From positions 307,197 to 371,196 of the forward strand of contig VXNM01000014.1 of the NCBI GenBank assembly GCA_009840545.1: a stretch of DNA of 64,000 bases, written 5' to 3'. A model generated the notes under the pieces. It saw only the letters and a program-made list of their open reading frames with translations, did not search any database and was not told the origin of the DNA. This DNA is from Gammaproteobacteria bacterium. GTDB lineage: Bacteria; Pseudomonadota; Gammaproteobacteria; Pseudomonadales; Azotimanducaceae. This document shows, one piece after another, positions 57,027 to 64,000 of this stretch. The translations under genes and the position numbers were made by a program. Numbering within the stretch: position 1 is the first letter of the stretch; each line of letters opens with the position of its first letter.

Positions 57027-57290
57027 CTAGTTTGTAGATGAAGAGGAAGGATCTGGCTCTGTACTTGAGCCCTTGTGCCGTCGAAGATTCAGAAAGAAAC
57101 TTGTGAAAGTTCCTACCAGCAATCCAAGCACAAAACAGACAACCAACCAAATGACAAGTGGAAGATCGGGCGACTCCACTAACCACAAGCTAACCACCGT
57201 TGGAGCCCGATTCTCGATAACGAGGACAACGCAGAAAATGACCCCGAAAGCAATCAGTGCAATTAAGCCCACTCGTTTGACAATCTTCAA
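57027..57290 (-). CDS. lapA: Lipopolysaccharide assembly protein A-like (DUF1049)
   Basis: An 87-residue inner-membrane protein with two helices (about 6-25 and 43-67) separated by NRAPTVVSLWLVESPDLPL, a pattern typical of LapA/DUF1049. In E. coli LapA works with LapB to control LpxC and LPS assembly. It follows ihfB as in many gammaproteobacteria, but no lapB gene is found next to it. The C-terminus is Ser/Asp-rich and predicted cytoplasmic. Confidence 0.82.
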   Translation of the reverse strand: MKIVKRVGLIALIAFGVIFCVVLVIENRAPTVVSLWLVESPDLPLVIWLVVCFVLGLLVGTFTSFFLNLRRHKGSSTEPDPSSSSTN

Positions 57291-57343
57291 GGCGTCACAG
57301 GATCCCAGGAATTGGATCCGCTAGTTAAAAGGTTCGAAACTCC

Positions 57344-57706
57344 CTAAGAATCTGATTCTACTGTCCGACTGTCGCGATTCTTCCAAATCTCTTCAAGTCG
57401 TTTGTGAGTATTGTCGTCTCGTTCTCGAGCTTGGTCTATTCGATCACGCAGAGCACGTCCCGGTCGAAAATACGGAACATGTCGTTCGGGAACATAAACC
57501 GACTCGCCGGTTCGAGGATTTCTTCCAACTCGGCTTACTCGCCTGCGGAGTCCAAAGGAACCAAATCCGCGAATCTCTACACGATGCCCTTCGACCAGCG
57601 CGTTTGATACTTCTTGCAGAATCAGATCCACACAGCGAACAACAGTCTCTTTCGAAAGTTCTGGCTGCTTGTCAGCGATGAGTTGCTCCAACTCCGAACG
57701 TGTCAT
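57344..57706 (-). CDS. ihfB: Integration host factor subunit beta
   Basis: A DNA-bending protein of 120 residues. The core is MTRSELEQLIADKQPELS, EVSNALVEGHRVEIRGFGSFGLRRRVSRVGRNPRTGESVYVPERHVPYFRPGRALRDRI. GRNPRTGE holds the minor-groove intercalating Pro. The C-terminal 25 residues are longer and more charged than in E. coli IHF-beta (94 residues). The ATG at 57706 is the start. It lies between rpsA and lapA in the usual order. Confidence 0.94.
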   Translation of the reverse strand: MTRSELEQLIADKQPELSKETVVRCVDLILQEVSNALVEGHRVEIRGFGSFGLRRRVSRVGRNPRTGESVYVPERHVPYFRPGRALRDRIDQARERDDNTHKRLEEIWKNRDSRTVESDS

Positions 57707-57799
57707 GTTGCTTGAAACCAGGTCTTTGAACTGGTCCTCGAAATCGAGTCCATAGGATTTAACTTCAAAGTGATAGGTACCTTTCTGTCAGACGTCTTG

Positions 57800-59800
57800 T
57801 TAGGAATCATCGGAGTCCGATTTAGACTTTGGATCTGTTGGTGTGCCCGAATCTTCGTCCGGCGCGTCGTCGAGGGAAGTTTCCTCAGTTGTTTCTTCTG
57901 AATCCTCCGACTCATCTGCACCCGTTTCCACATCAGTTTGCTCGGATTCTTCGCTTTCCACCGATTCTACAGATTCTTCGGTGTCCTCAGACTCTGTGCT
58001 CGCCTGCAAAGAGTCTTCGTCTGCCTCTACTTCTGCATCGTCGGCGATGCTGCCTGTGTCTTCTGCAACACTAGAATCCTCGACTGCAGAAGAAGCATCT
58101 TGCTCCTGCACTTCCTCATCTGTCTTACCCTTGTTCAGTTGAGACCTAATGAGTTCACCAAAGGTCGTCTTTCGTGTTTCTTCTGCTGTCTGACGTTGAT
58201 ACTCTCGATGAGCTTCTGCTTCGGACTCCTGTTCGCCTTGTTTAATGGACAACCAGACGATCCGATTCCTAAGATCGATGTTGATGACCTTGGCGGTAAC
58301 TTCATCGCCAGCCTTAAGAGCTTGCCGAACATCCTCAACTCGGTCTCTAGAGATTTCTGCAGCTTTGATTGACCCGTTGACTTCAGGAGCCAGTCGAATT
58401 TTTGCCTCGCGTGCATCGACTTCCGTTACAACTCCGGTAACCATGGTTCCCTTGGGATTTTCGTTGGTGTAATCGCCGAAGACATCGGAATCCAATTGCT
58501 TGATTCCCAAACCAATCCGCTCACGTTCGACATCGATCGCCAGAACAACGGCGTCAACTTGTCCTCCCTTACTGAAACGCCGGACCACAACTTCACCGGG
58601 CTCGGTCCACGACATGTCAGACAAGTGAACTAGCCCGTCCACGTTGCTGTCCAGTCCGACAAAAATCCCAAAATCGGTAATGGATCTGATCGTGCCAGAA
58701 ACTTTATCGCCAACGGAATGTACTCGATCGAACGCTTCCCAGGGATTCTCGAGGCATTGCTTAATTCCAAGCGAGACGCGACGTCGGTCTTCGTCAATGT
58801 CAAGAATCATTACTTCTATCGTGTCACCGGTAGTTACGACTTTTGAAGGAATCACATTTCTGCTAATCCAGTCCATTTCTGATACGTGAACTAGCCCTTC
58901 GACGCCTTCTTCAATCTCCGCGAAACATCCGTAGTCCTGGATATTGGTGACAGTTGCATAGACCTTTGTACCCTTGGGATACCGTCGAGTGATGTCAACC
59001 CACGGGTCGTCTCCCAATTGCTTCATGCCCAAGGAGACACGGTTTCGCTCTGAGTCAAACGACAAGACCTTGACCGTAATTTCTTGTCCAACACTAACAA
59101 CTTCACTGGGATGTCGTACACGCTTCCATGCCATGTCAGTGACGTGTAACAATCCGTCAATTCCTCCAAGGTCAACGAACGCACCGTACTCAGTTAAATT
59201 CTTGACAATTCCTGGCTTAACTTGACCTTCCGCAAGGGAATTCAACAGGGCTTCGCGCTCTTCGCTATTTTCGAGTTCGAGTATCGCTCGCCGTGACACT
59301 ACGACGTTGTTTCGTCGCTGGTCAAGCTTGATAACTTGGAACTCTAACTCCTGCCCTTCCAGATCGGCAGTGTCTCGAATGGGTCTGGTGTCCACCAGAG
59401 AACCCGGCAAGAAGGCTCTTACATCGTCAATACTCACTGTAAATCCGCCTTTTACCTTGCCATTCAAGACGCCTTTTATAGGCTCTTTCTTCTCAAACGA
59501 TTCTTCAAGAATCTCCCACGTTTCCGCACGTTTGGCCTTTTCGCGTGAAAGGCGGGTTTCTCCAAAGCCGTCATCGACGACTTCCATCGCAACCTTGACC
59601 TGGTCACCGATTTCGAGTTTGAAATCGCCATTTACATCGAAAAATTGATCTCGCGGGATTACTCCCTCGGACTTTAATCCCACGTGCATCGTGACGAATT
59701 CGTTATCAATATCTACAACTGTTCCAACAACGATCGACCCCGGTGTCATCTCTACGGTATGGACACTTTGTTCAAACAGTGATTCGAAGGACTCTGCCAT
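57800..59800 (-). CDS. rpsA: 30S ribosomal protein S1 with a long acidic C-terminal extension
   Basis: The mRNA-binding ribosomal protein S1. Six S1 OB-fold domains run through about residues 1-545 (for example [87 protein letters not shown]). E. coli S1 has 557 residues; here there are 666. The last approximately 106 residues are a low-complexity Glu/Asp/Ser/Thr tail. AGGAG lies before the ATG at 59800. cmk is upstream, but an ankyrin gene on the opposite strand lies between them. Confidence 0.95.
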   Translation of the reverse strand: MAESFESLFEQSVHTVEMTPGSIVVGTVVDIDNEFVTMHVGLKSEGVIPRDQFFDVNGDFKLEIGDQVKVAMEVVDDGFGETRLSREKAKRAETWEILEESFEKKEPIKGVLNGKVKGGFTVSIDDVRAFLPGSLVDTRPIRDTADLEGQELEFQVIKLDQRRNNVVVSRRAILELENSEEREALLNSLAEGQVKPGIVKNLTEYGAFVDLGGIDGLLHVTDMAWKRVRHPSEVVSVGQEITVKVLSFDSERNRVSLGMKQLGDDPWVDITRRYPKGTKVYATVTNIQDYGCFAEIEEGVEGLVHVSEMDWISRNVIPSKVVTTGDTIEVMILDIDEDRRRVSLGIKQCLENPWEAFDRVHSVGDKVSGTIRSITDFGIFVGLDSNVDGLVHLSDMSWTEPGEVVVRRFSKGGQVDAVVLAIDVERERIGLGIKQLDSDVFGDYTNENPKGTMVTGVVTEVDAREAKIRLAPEVNGSIKAAEISRDRVEDVRQALKAGDEVTAKVINIDLRNRIVWLSIKQGEQESEAEAHREYQRQTAEETRKTTFGELIRSQLNKGKTDEEVQEQDASSAVEDSSVAEDTGSIADDAEVEADEDSLQASTESEDTEESVESVESEESEQTDVETGADESEDSEETTEETSLDDAPDEDSGTPTDPKSKSDSDDS

Positions 59801-60060
59801 ATACTCCTGTTTTTGTACTTGATTTCAATTCTCGTGCATGCATAAACCACATAGTGTCCGAGTATTCAATTCTCGAACTGTTTTGAGGTTATTTGCCCGG
59901 TAAGTGACTATCTCACGGAAGTTGTTGAATACAGTGCTTGGGACAGTCGAAACAGGGGCTAGCATATGCGAGAGATTGCACATTCTACACATTTGAATGC
60001 TACAAACTGCGAAAGTTTCGCCTTGTTTCGTAGCGTTAACGCCACCACCACGGAAAAATC

Positions 60061-61194
60061 GTGCCTAAGCAACCTCTAGCCAAGACAATCCAACTAACAG
60101 GTAAGGCAAGCGACTTTCTCAAGATAGGTGTCGCCGCAGCTGGTCGCGGTGATGTGGAAGCAGTCGAGCACTTGTTGCAAATCAAGCCGGAATGGGTGCA
60201 TCGTGTCGGTTCGCATGGCCGGACGATGCTCTGGGAAGCGTCGTATAGAGGGCGAACAGACATGGTTTCGGTGCTCACCGATCGTGGAGCAGACATCGAT
60301 GCTTGTGGATGCCACTTTACTCCCCTGCTAGTGGACATATCACCCTATTGCGCCGCAAAGTTCAAGAAGCACGAAGAAACTGCTCGATTGCTGCTAGCCC
60401 GTGGTGCTCGAGTCGACTTCTACACGGACGTGTACTTGGATAGCTACGACCGCGTGAAGCAGCAGTTAAGTGAAGATTTAAGCCTCGCAGTGAAAGAGAA
60501 AGTTCAAAACGACCGAAATGTTAAAGCGACCGCCCTTCACTACGCAGTTAGTCAGAGCCGAATAGAGATTCTGGATTTGTTGCTAGAACATGGTGCAGAT
60601 CCGCGACCGTACTCCCTGTGGCTGGTGCGGTTTGCGATCTGGCGGAAGAGTACCGACGTCTTGGAACGATTGTTCCGTGCTGGAGTCGATCCATCTGTTT
60701 CAGCAATTCCTCGATCTGGAATTACCGACCCCGCGATCAACGATTTACTTGACAAGTACGGAGTAGCCTTTGACCCCGATGGTTCCGAAGGCGGATGGCC
60801 TCCATTGGTGTATTCAGCTCGTGGAGACCGGGGAGGAAGTTTGGAAACCGTTCGCAAACTGCTTGGGCAAGGTGCAGACGTGAACCAACGCAACTACAAG
60901 GGTCAGACAGCTCTCCACTGTGCGGCTAAGGCGGGATTCGTGCACATAGTCGAGGAATTGTTGAAGCACGGAGCCGTCGTGGATGCAGAAGATGAAAACG
61001 GCGATACACCTCTGCTAACAACAATGCGTTCTACAGTAAAGAACAAAGAGAAACTGTTTGAAGTCGCAAAAATTCTTACAAGTGCAGGGGCAGACGCAGG
61101 GCGAGAAAACAAGAAGGGTCATACACCGTTGACGGTCGCTTGTAGGAAAGCGAATGCAGACTATTGGATAGCGTGTCTATCGTCGGGACGATGA
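60061..61194 (+). CDS. Ankyrin repeat protein
   Basis: A 377-residue protein made of ankyrin repeats. Repeat phrases include GRTMLWEASYRGRTDMVSVLTDRGADID, EETARLLLARGARVD, ATALHYAVSQSRIEILDLLLEHGADP, GQTALHCAAKAGFVHIVEELLKHGAVVDAEDENGDTPLL and GHTPLTVACRKAN. No signal peptide or membrane segment, so probably cytoplasmic; ankyrin repeats bind proteins. The GTG start at 60061 comes before the first repeat. It sits on the opposite strand between cmk and rpsA, which are neighbours in most gammaproteobacteria, so it looks inserted. Partner unknown. Confidence 0.8.
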   Translation: MPKQPLAKTIQLTGKASDFLKIGVAAAGRGDVEAVEHLLQIKPEWVHRVGSHGRTMLWEASYRGRTDMVSVLTDRGADIDACGCHFTPLLVDISPYCAAKFKKHEETARLLLARGARVDFYTDVYLDSYDRVKQQLSEDLSLAVKEKVQNDRNVKATALHYAVSQSRIEILDLLLEHGADPRPYSLWLVRFAIWRKSTDVLERLFRAGVDPSVSAIPRSGITDPAINDLLDKYGVAFDPDGSEGGWPPLVYSARGDRGGSLETVRKLLGQGADVNQRNYKGQTALHCAAKAGFVHIVEELLKHGAVVDAEDENGDTPLLTTMRSTVKNKEKLFEVAKILTSAGADAGRENKKGHTPLTVACRKANADYWIACLSSGR

Positions 61195-61205
61195 ATTGCA
61201 TTCAG

Positions 61206-61964
61206 TCAGTCGATGATGCCGCGATTTCTTGCCTTACGCATCACAAAGTCCACAGTTTCCTGCACAGATAATCTGGAACTGTCTAGTTGAATAGCGTCGT
61301 GAGCCGGAACTGCCGGCGCAACGTCCCGCAAACTGTCGCGTTCATCGCGATCTTTGAGACTTTGAAGAACGCGATGAAAGCTCTCGTCGGTATTTGCTGC
61401 CCCGAGCTGAGCCATGCGTCGTTTAGTTCGCGTTTCTAGTGAAGCTTCCAGGAAGATCTTCAGTTGAGCGTCAGGGAAAATAACTGTCCCCATATCGCGG
61501 CCGTCGGCTACAAGTCCCGGTTCAACTCGCTGTTCTCGTTGTTTCGGGACGAGTACTGATCGAATGCGTCGCGAAGCTGCGACAAGCGCTGCACCCCGTG
61601 AAATTTCATTGCCCCGCACAATGCTAGTAACGTCTTTCCCATTCCACTGCACTGTTTTATGTTGAAGCGAGTCAGACAATACATACACGATGCTATCTCG
61701 AAGCTCTCGAGATTCCTTCAACGAACTCGCTTGAATACCAGTCTTGGAATACTCGATTCGAATCCTTTGCTCAACTAACTTTGCTATCGCCTCTTCTTGC
61801 CAGTACTCAAGGTTGTGCTCGGAAGCCAAATAAGCAACAACCCGATACAACAAGCCACTATCAAGCAAATTCCATTCGAGCTCCCTCGAAACTCGGTTGG
61901 CCACAGTCCCTTTTCCTGACGCAGACAACCCATCAATGGTTATCACTGGCACCTTGGAGGTCAT
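61206..61964 (-). CDS. cmk: Cytidylate kinase
   Basis: Phosphorylates CMP and dCMP. The P-loop is TIDGLSASGKGTVANR, the CMP-site pattern includes LLDSGLLYRVVAYLA and VADGRDMGTVIFPDA, and the lid has ETRTKRRMAQL. The length of 252 residues is somewhat above the E. coli enzyme (227), mostly from small insertions. ATG start. It is downstream of hisC on the same strand with about 38 bases between them; the aroA gene that usually lies here is absent. Confidence 0.93.
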   Translation of the reverse strand: MTSKVPVITIDGLSASGKGTVANRVSRELEWNLLDSGLLYRVVAYLASEHNLEYWQEEAIAKLVEQRIRIEYSKTGIQASSLKESRELRDSIVYVLSDSLQHKTVQWNGKDVTSIVRGNEISRGAALVAASRRIRSVLVPKQREQRVEPGLVADGRDMGTVIFPDAQLKIFLEASLETRTKRRMAQLGAANTDESFHRVLQSLKDRDERDSLRDVAPAVPAHDAIQLDSSRLSVQETVDFVMRKARNRGIID

Positions 61965-62002
61965 ACTGTAAATTCAACCAAGATCTGTGTACGGTCGCCG
62001 AG

Positions 62003-63088
62003 TTAAAGCACCGCCGCAAGTGCGTGTATGAATCGTACGTTTTCTTCGTGAGTTCCAATCGTGACACGCAAGTGGTTGGGCATACCGTAATTGGCGATAG
62101 GACGAACGATGATTCCCTTTCTCAAGAGCTTTTCGTAAAGCGGCAACGCATCCATACCACAATCGAACGTGATGAAGTTTCCGACTGAACGAATGTATTC
62201 AAGCTCTTGTTCACGTAGGCTGTCCTGCACGAACTTCATTTCTTCGGAGTTTATGACAACGCTTTCGTCAAGATACTCTGTATCGTCCAGAGCCGCTTCT
62301 GCTGCTGCGAGAGCCACGCTGTTCACATTAAACGGTTGTCGAATTCGATTGAGAAGTTCTGCAAAGTAACTTGACGAGACGCTGTACCCGACTCTCAACG
62401 AAGCAAGACCGTATGCCTTAGAGAAAGTCCGAGTCACGACGACGTTGGGAAATTCCTTGCTGAATTCGACGCCATTGGGATAATCGGTTTCACCGACATA
62501 CTCGAAGTATGCTTCGTCGATCACTATCCACACGGTGGATGGAACTGATTCGATAAAGGTTCGTAGTTCGGAGTCGGTAACGTAGGTTCCGGTGGGGTTG
62601 TTCGGATTTGCGATGTAGACAATGCTCGTTAGTGCATCCACCACTTCGGATGTTCGTACAAGGTCGTGGCACCACTTGCGAGACTTCACACTCACCATCT
62701 TTCCGTGAGCTGCTGCAATTGCTAATGGATAAACCACAAAGCAATGTTCATCCACTACACACTTTGATCCCGGAGACACTGCTACGCGAGCAGCAAGTTC
62801 AAGCACATCGTTGGAGCCATTACCTAGAGTGATGCACTCCTCGGGCACACCTAGTTTTCGTGACAATGCTTGCTTTAGGTTGTGTCCGGATGGGTCTGGG
62901 TAACGTGTCAACGAATCCAGTTCCTTGGAAATTGCGTTGCAAACTCGCGGACTAGCTCCCCTCGGATTTTCGTTACTGGCCAGTTTTATGACATTTGAAA
63001 CTCCGTACTCCCTCTCTAGTTGAGCAATGGTCTTGCCCGGTTTATAGGGAGATAGAGTTAGAACTCGTGCATTAACGTTGGAGTTCAT
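62003..63088 (-). CDS. hisC: Histidinol-phosphate aminotransferase
   Basis: A class II PLP transaminase of 361 residues, the HisC type found beside pheA that may also make aromatic amino acids. Visible are IKLASNENPRGASP, NGSNDVLELAARV, VYIANPNNPTGTYV, IDEAYFEYV and the PLP Lys in TRTFSKAYGLASLRVGY. The ATG overlaps the pheA stop by four bases. Position in the pheA-hisC-cmk series supports a role in tyrosine/phenylalanine synthesis beside histidine synthesis. Confidence 0.92.
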   Translation of the reverse strand: MNSNVNARVLTLSPYKPGKTIAQLEREYGVSNVIKLASNENPRGASPRVCNAISKELDSLTRYPDPSGHNLKQALSRKLGVPEECITLGNGSNDVLELAARVAVSPGSKCVVDEHCFVVYPLAIAAAHGKMVSVKSRKWCHDLVRTSEVVDALTSIVYIANPNNPTGTYVTDSELRTFIESVPSTVWIVIDEAYFEYVGETDYPNGVEFSKEFPNVVVTRTFSKAYGLASLRVGYSVSSSYFAELLNRIRQPFNVNSVALAAAEAALDDTEYLDESVVINSEEMKFVQDSLREQELEYIRSVGNFITFDCGMDALPLYEKLLRKGIIVRPIANYGMPNHLRVTIGTHEENVRFIHALAAVL

Positions 63089-64000
63089 GCGCTTGAAGCT
63101 TTCGGATAAGAACCCAAAGACCGTACATCCAATGCAATTTCTCTAATACGGTTCAGAGCTTTTCTAATTGGTTCAGTAGACTCATGACCTTCTAGATCCA
63201 TCATGAAGACATACGACCACTTGCTCTTGCTAGCTGGACGTGTCTCAATTCGACACAGATTGACATCGAACTCCTGAAAGGGAGCTAGAATCTGAAACAA
63301 GGCACCAGGCTCGTCGCTTCCTCTAACTAGCACCGAAGTCTTGTCGTTTCCCGTGGGTCCGACTTCATGCGTTCCTATAACCAAGAATCGTGTGGAATTG
63401 CCTGTTCGATCTTCAATGTTTCTCTGCAATACGCTCAAGTGGTATTGTTCTGCCGCCATGATGCCGGCAATTGCAGCTGTGTTGCTTTCGTCGTATACCA
63501 ATCGAGCGGCCTCTGCATTGCTCGAGACCGCAACCTGCTCTACGTCCCGGTAATTGGCATCCAGCCAACGCCGACACTGAGCGAGAGACTGCTGATGGGA
63601 GTAAATTCTCTTTATGGACTTAGGGTCTGTGTCTCTTCTCGCCAAGAATGCGTGGTGAATCGGAAGCTCCACTTCTGCGCAAATTCTGAGATTGAATTCG
63701 ATGAGACAATCCAAAGTGCGGTTCACTACACCTTCGGTACTGTTCTCAACGGGCACAACTCCGTAGTGACAATGTTGTGCGTCCACTTCTCGAAACACAT
63801 CGTCAATTGATGCTTGTGATTTCGTTGCCGAGAAGTGGCCAAATTGTTTAATCGCCGCGGCTTCCGTATAGGTTCCTCGAGGGCCAAGGTATGCAACCGT
63901 CAAAGACTGCTGGAGCGACAAACAGCAGGACTTGATTTCGCTGAATAGCTGTTCCACTTGTCCGTCGGTCAGTGGTCCTTCATTCATTCTTCGCAGTCTC
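63085..64000 (-). CDS. pheA: Chorismate mutase/prephenate dehydratase (5' end beyond window edge)
   Basis: The P-protein of phenylalanine synthesis. Prephenate dehydratase motifs are VAYLGPRGTYTEAAAIKQFG, VVPVENSTEGVVN, the catalytic NSTRFLVIG, and an ACT domain with PGALFQILAPFQEFDVNLCRIETRP for Phe feedback. The first ATG on this strand is at 63987, but the frame continues to base 64000 (RLRR before MNEGPL), and this matches the end of a chorismate mutase domain, so the gene is truncated by the window. It overlaps hisC by four bases. The right edge therefore hides its start and regulation. Confidence 0.93.
   Translation of the reverse strand, partial: RLRRMNEGPLTDGQVEQLFSEIKSCCLSLQQSLTVAYLGPRGTYTEAAAIKQFGHFSATKSQASIDDVFREVDAQHCHYGVVPVENSTEGVVNRTLDCLIEFNLRICAEVELPIHHAFLARRDTDPKSIKRIYSHQQSLAQCRRWLDANYRDVEQVAVSSNAEAARLVYDESNTAAIAGIMAAEQYHLSVLQRNIEDRTGNSTRFLVIGTHEVGPTGNDKTSVLVRGSDEPGALFQILAPFQEFDVNLCRIETRPASKSKWSYVFMMDLEGHESTEPIRKALNRIREIALDVRSLGSYPKASSA

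Noticed and set aside
57829-58142. Long plus-strand frames opposite the rpsA tail
   Set aside because: The repeated Glu/Asp/Ser codons of the S1 tail give Ser-rich antisense frames; no start signal or family is visible.

Overview
The window looks like part of the chromosome of a gammaproteobacterium, probably a free-living aerobic, possibly marine, heterotroph of moderate GC. The main evidence is gene order. From about 15.4 to 35.7 kb the content follows the block I recall from Pseudomonas and, in part, E. coli: tusDCBE, serS, rarA, lolA, ftsK, trxB, aat, infA, clpA/clpS, icd, mnmA, purB, a GNAT gene and aceA. From 57 to 64 kb a second conserved block runs pheA-hisC-cmk-rpsA-ihfB-lapA. No insertion sequence, prophage, CRISPR array or rRNA operon is visible. 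Both window edges cut genes: kdsD at the left and pheA at the right lack their 5' ends.

Layout. 0-13.3 kb is mixed and accessory-like: kdsD, hspQ, a secreted protein, a CmcJ/NvfI-type oxygenase, an SMP-30 lactonase, a glycosyltransferase/polysaccharide deacetylase/DUF3108 operon, a DUF924 protein, an amidohydrolase-MFS-acyl-CoA synthetase series and a UDP-sugar dehydrogenase. At 13.4 kb lies tRNA-Ser(UGA), followed by a ypeA-type acetyltransferase and trpS. 15.4-35.7 kb is the conserved core block, with moaCDE inserted between icd and mnmA. 35.8-40.4 kb holds an alcohol dehydrogenase and the prpBCD methylcitrate operon. 40.8-44.9 kb holds ribD, small proteins, and a VWA protein, a membrane J-protein and a TerB-like protein. 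45-50.8 kb is a two-gene AddB/AddA-like helicase-nuclease. 50.9-56 kb is a self-contained TonB system (receptor, ExbB, two ExbD, TonB). 57-64 kb is the translation and aromatic amino-acid block, with an ankyrin gene on the opposite strand.

How the genes connect. TusBCDE passes sulfur to MnmA for 2-thiouridine at tRNA U34, and both ends of this relay are present. Aat, ClpS and ClpA form a bacterial N-degron route. Icd and AceA compete for isocitrate, and PrpBCD burns propionyl-CoA to pyruvate and succinate. ExbD2 has Asn in place of the proton-carrying Asp, so the Exb motor may use a mixed ExbD pair.

Points that deserve attention are the ExbD Asp-to-Asn paralogue, rarA with no AUG/GUG/UUG at its expected start (AUA sits there), an approximately 106-residue acidic tail on ribosomal protein S1, the VWA/J-domain/TerB cluster beside the recombination nuclease, and many forced UUG starts in housekeeping genes. 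All functional names come from reading protein motifs by eye; no database search was run.
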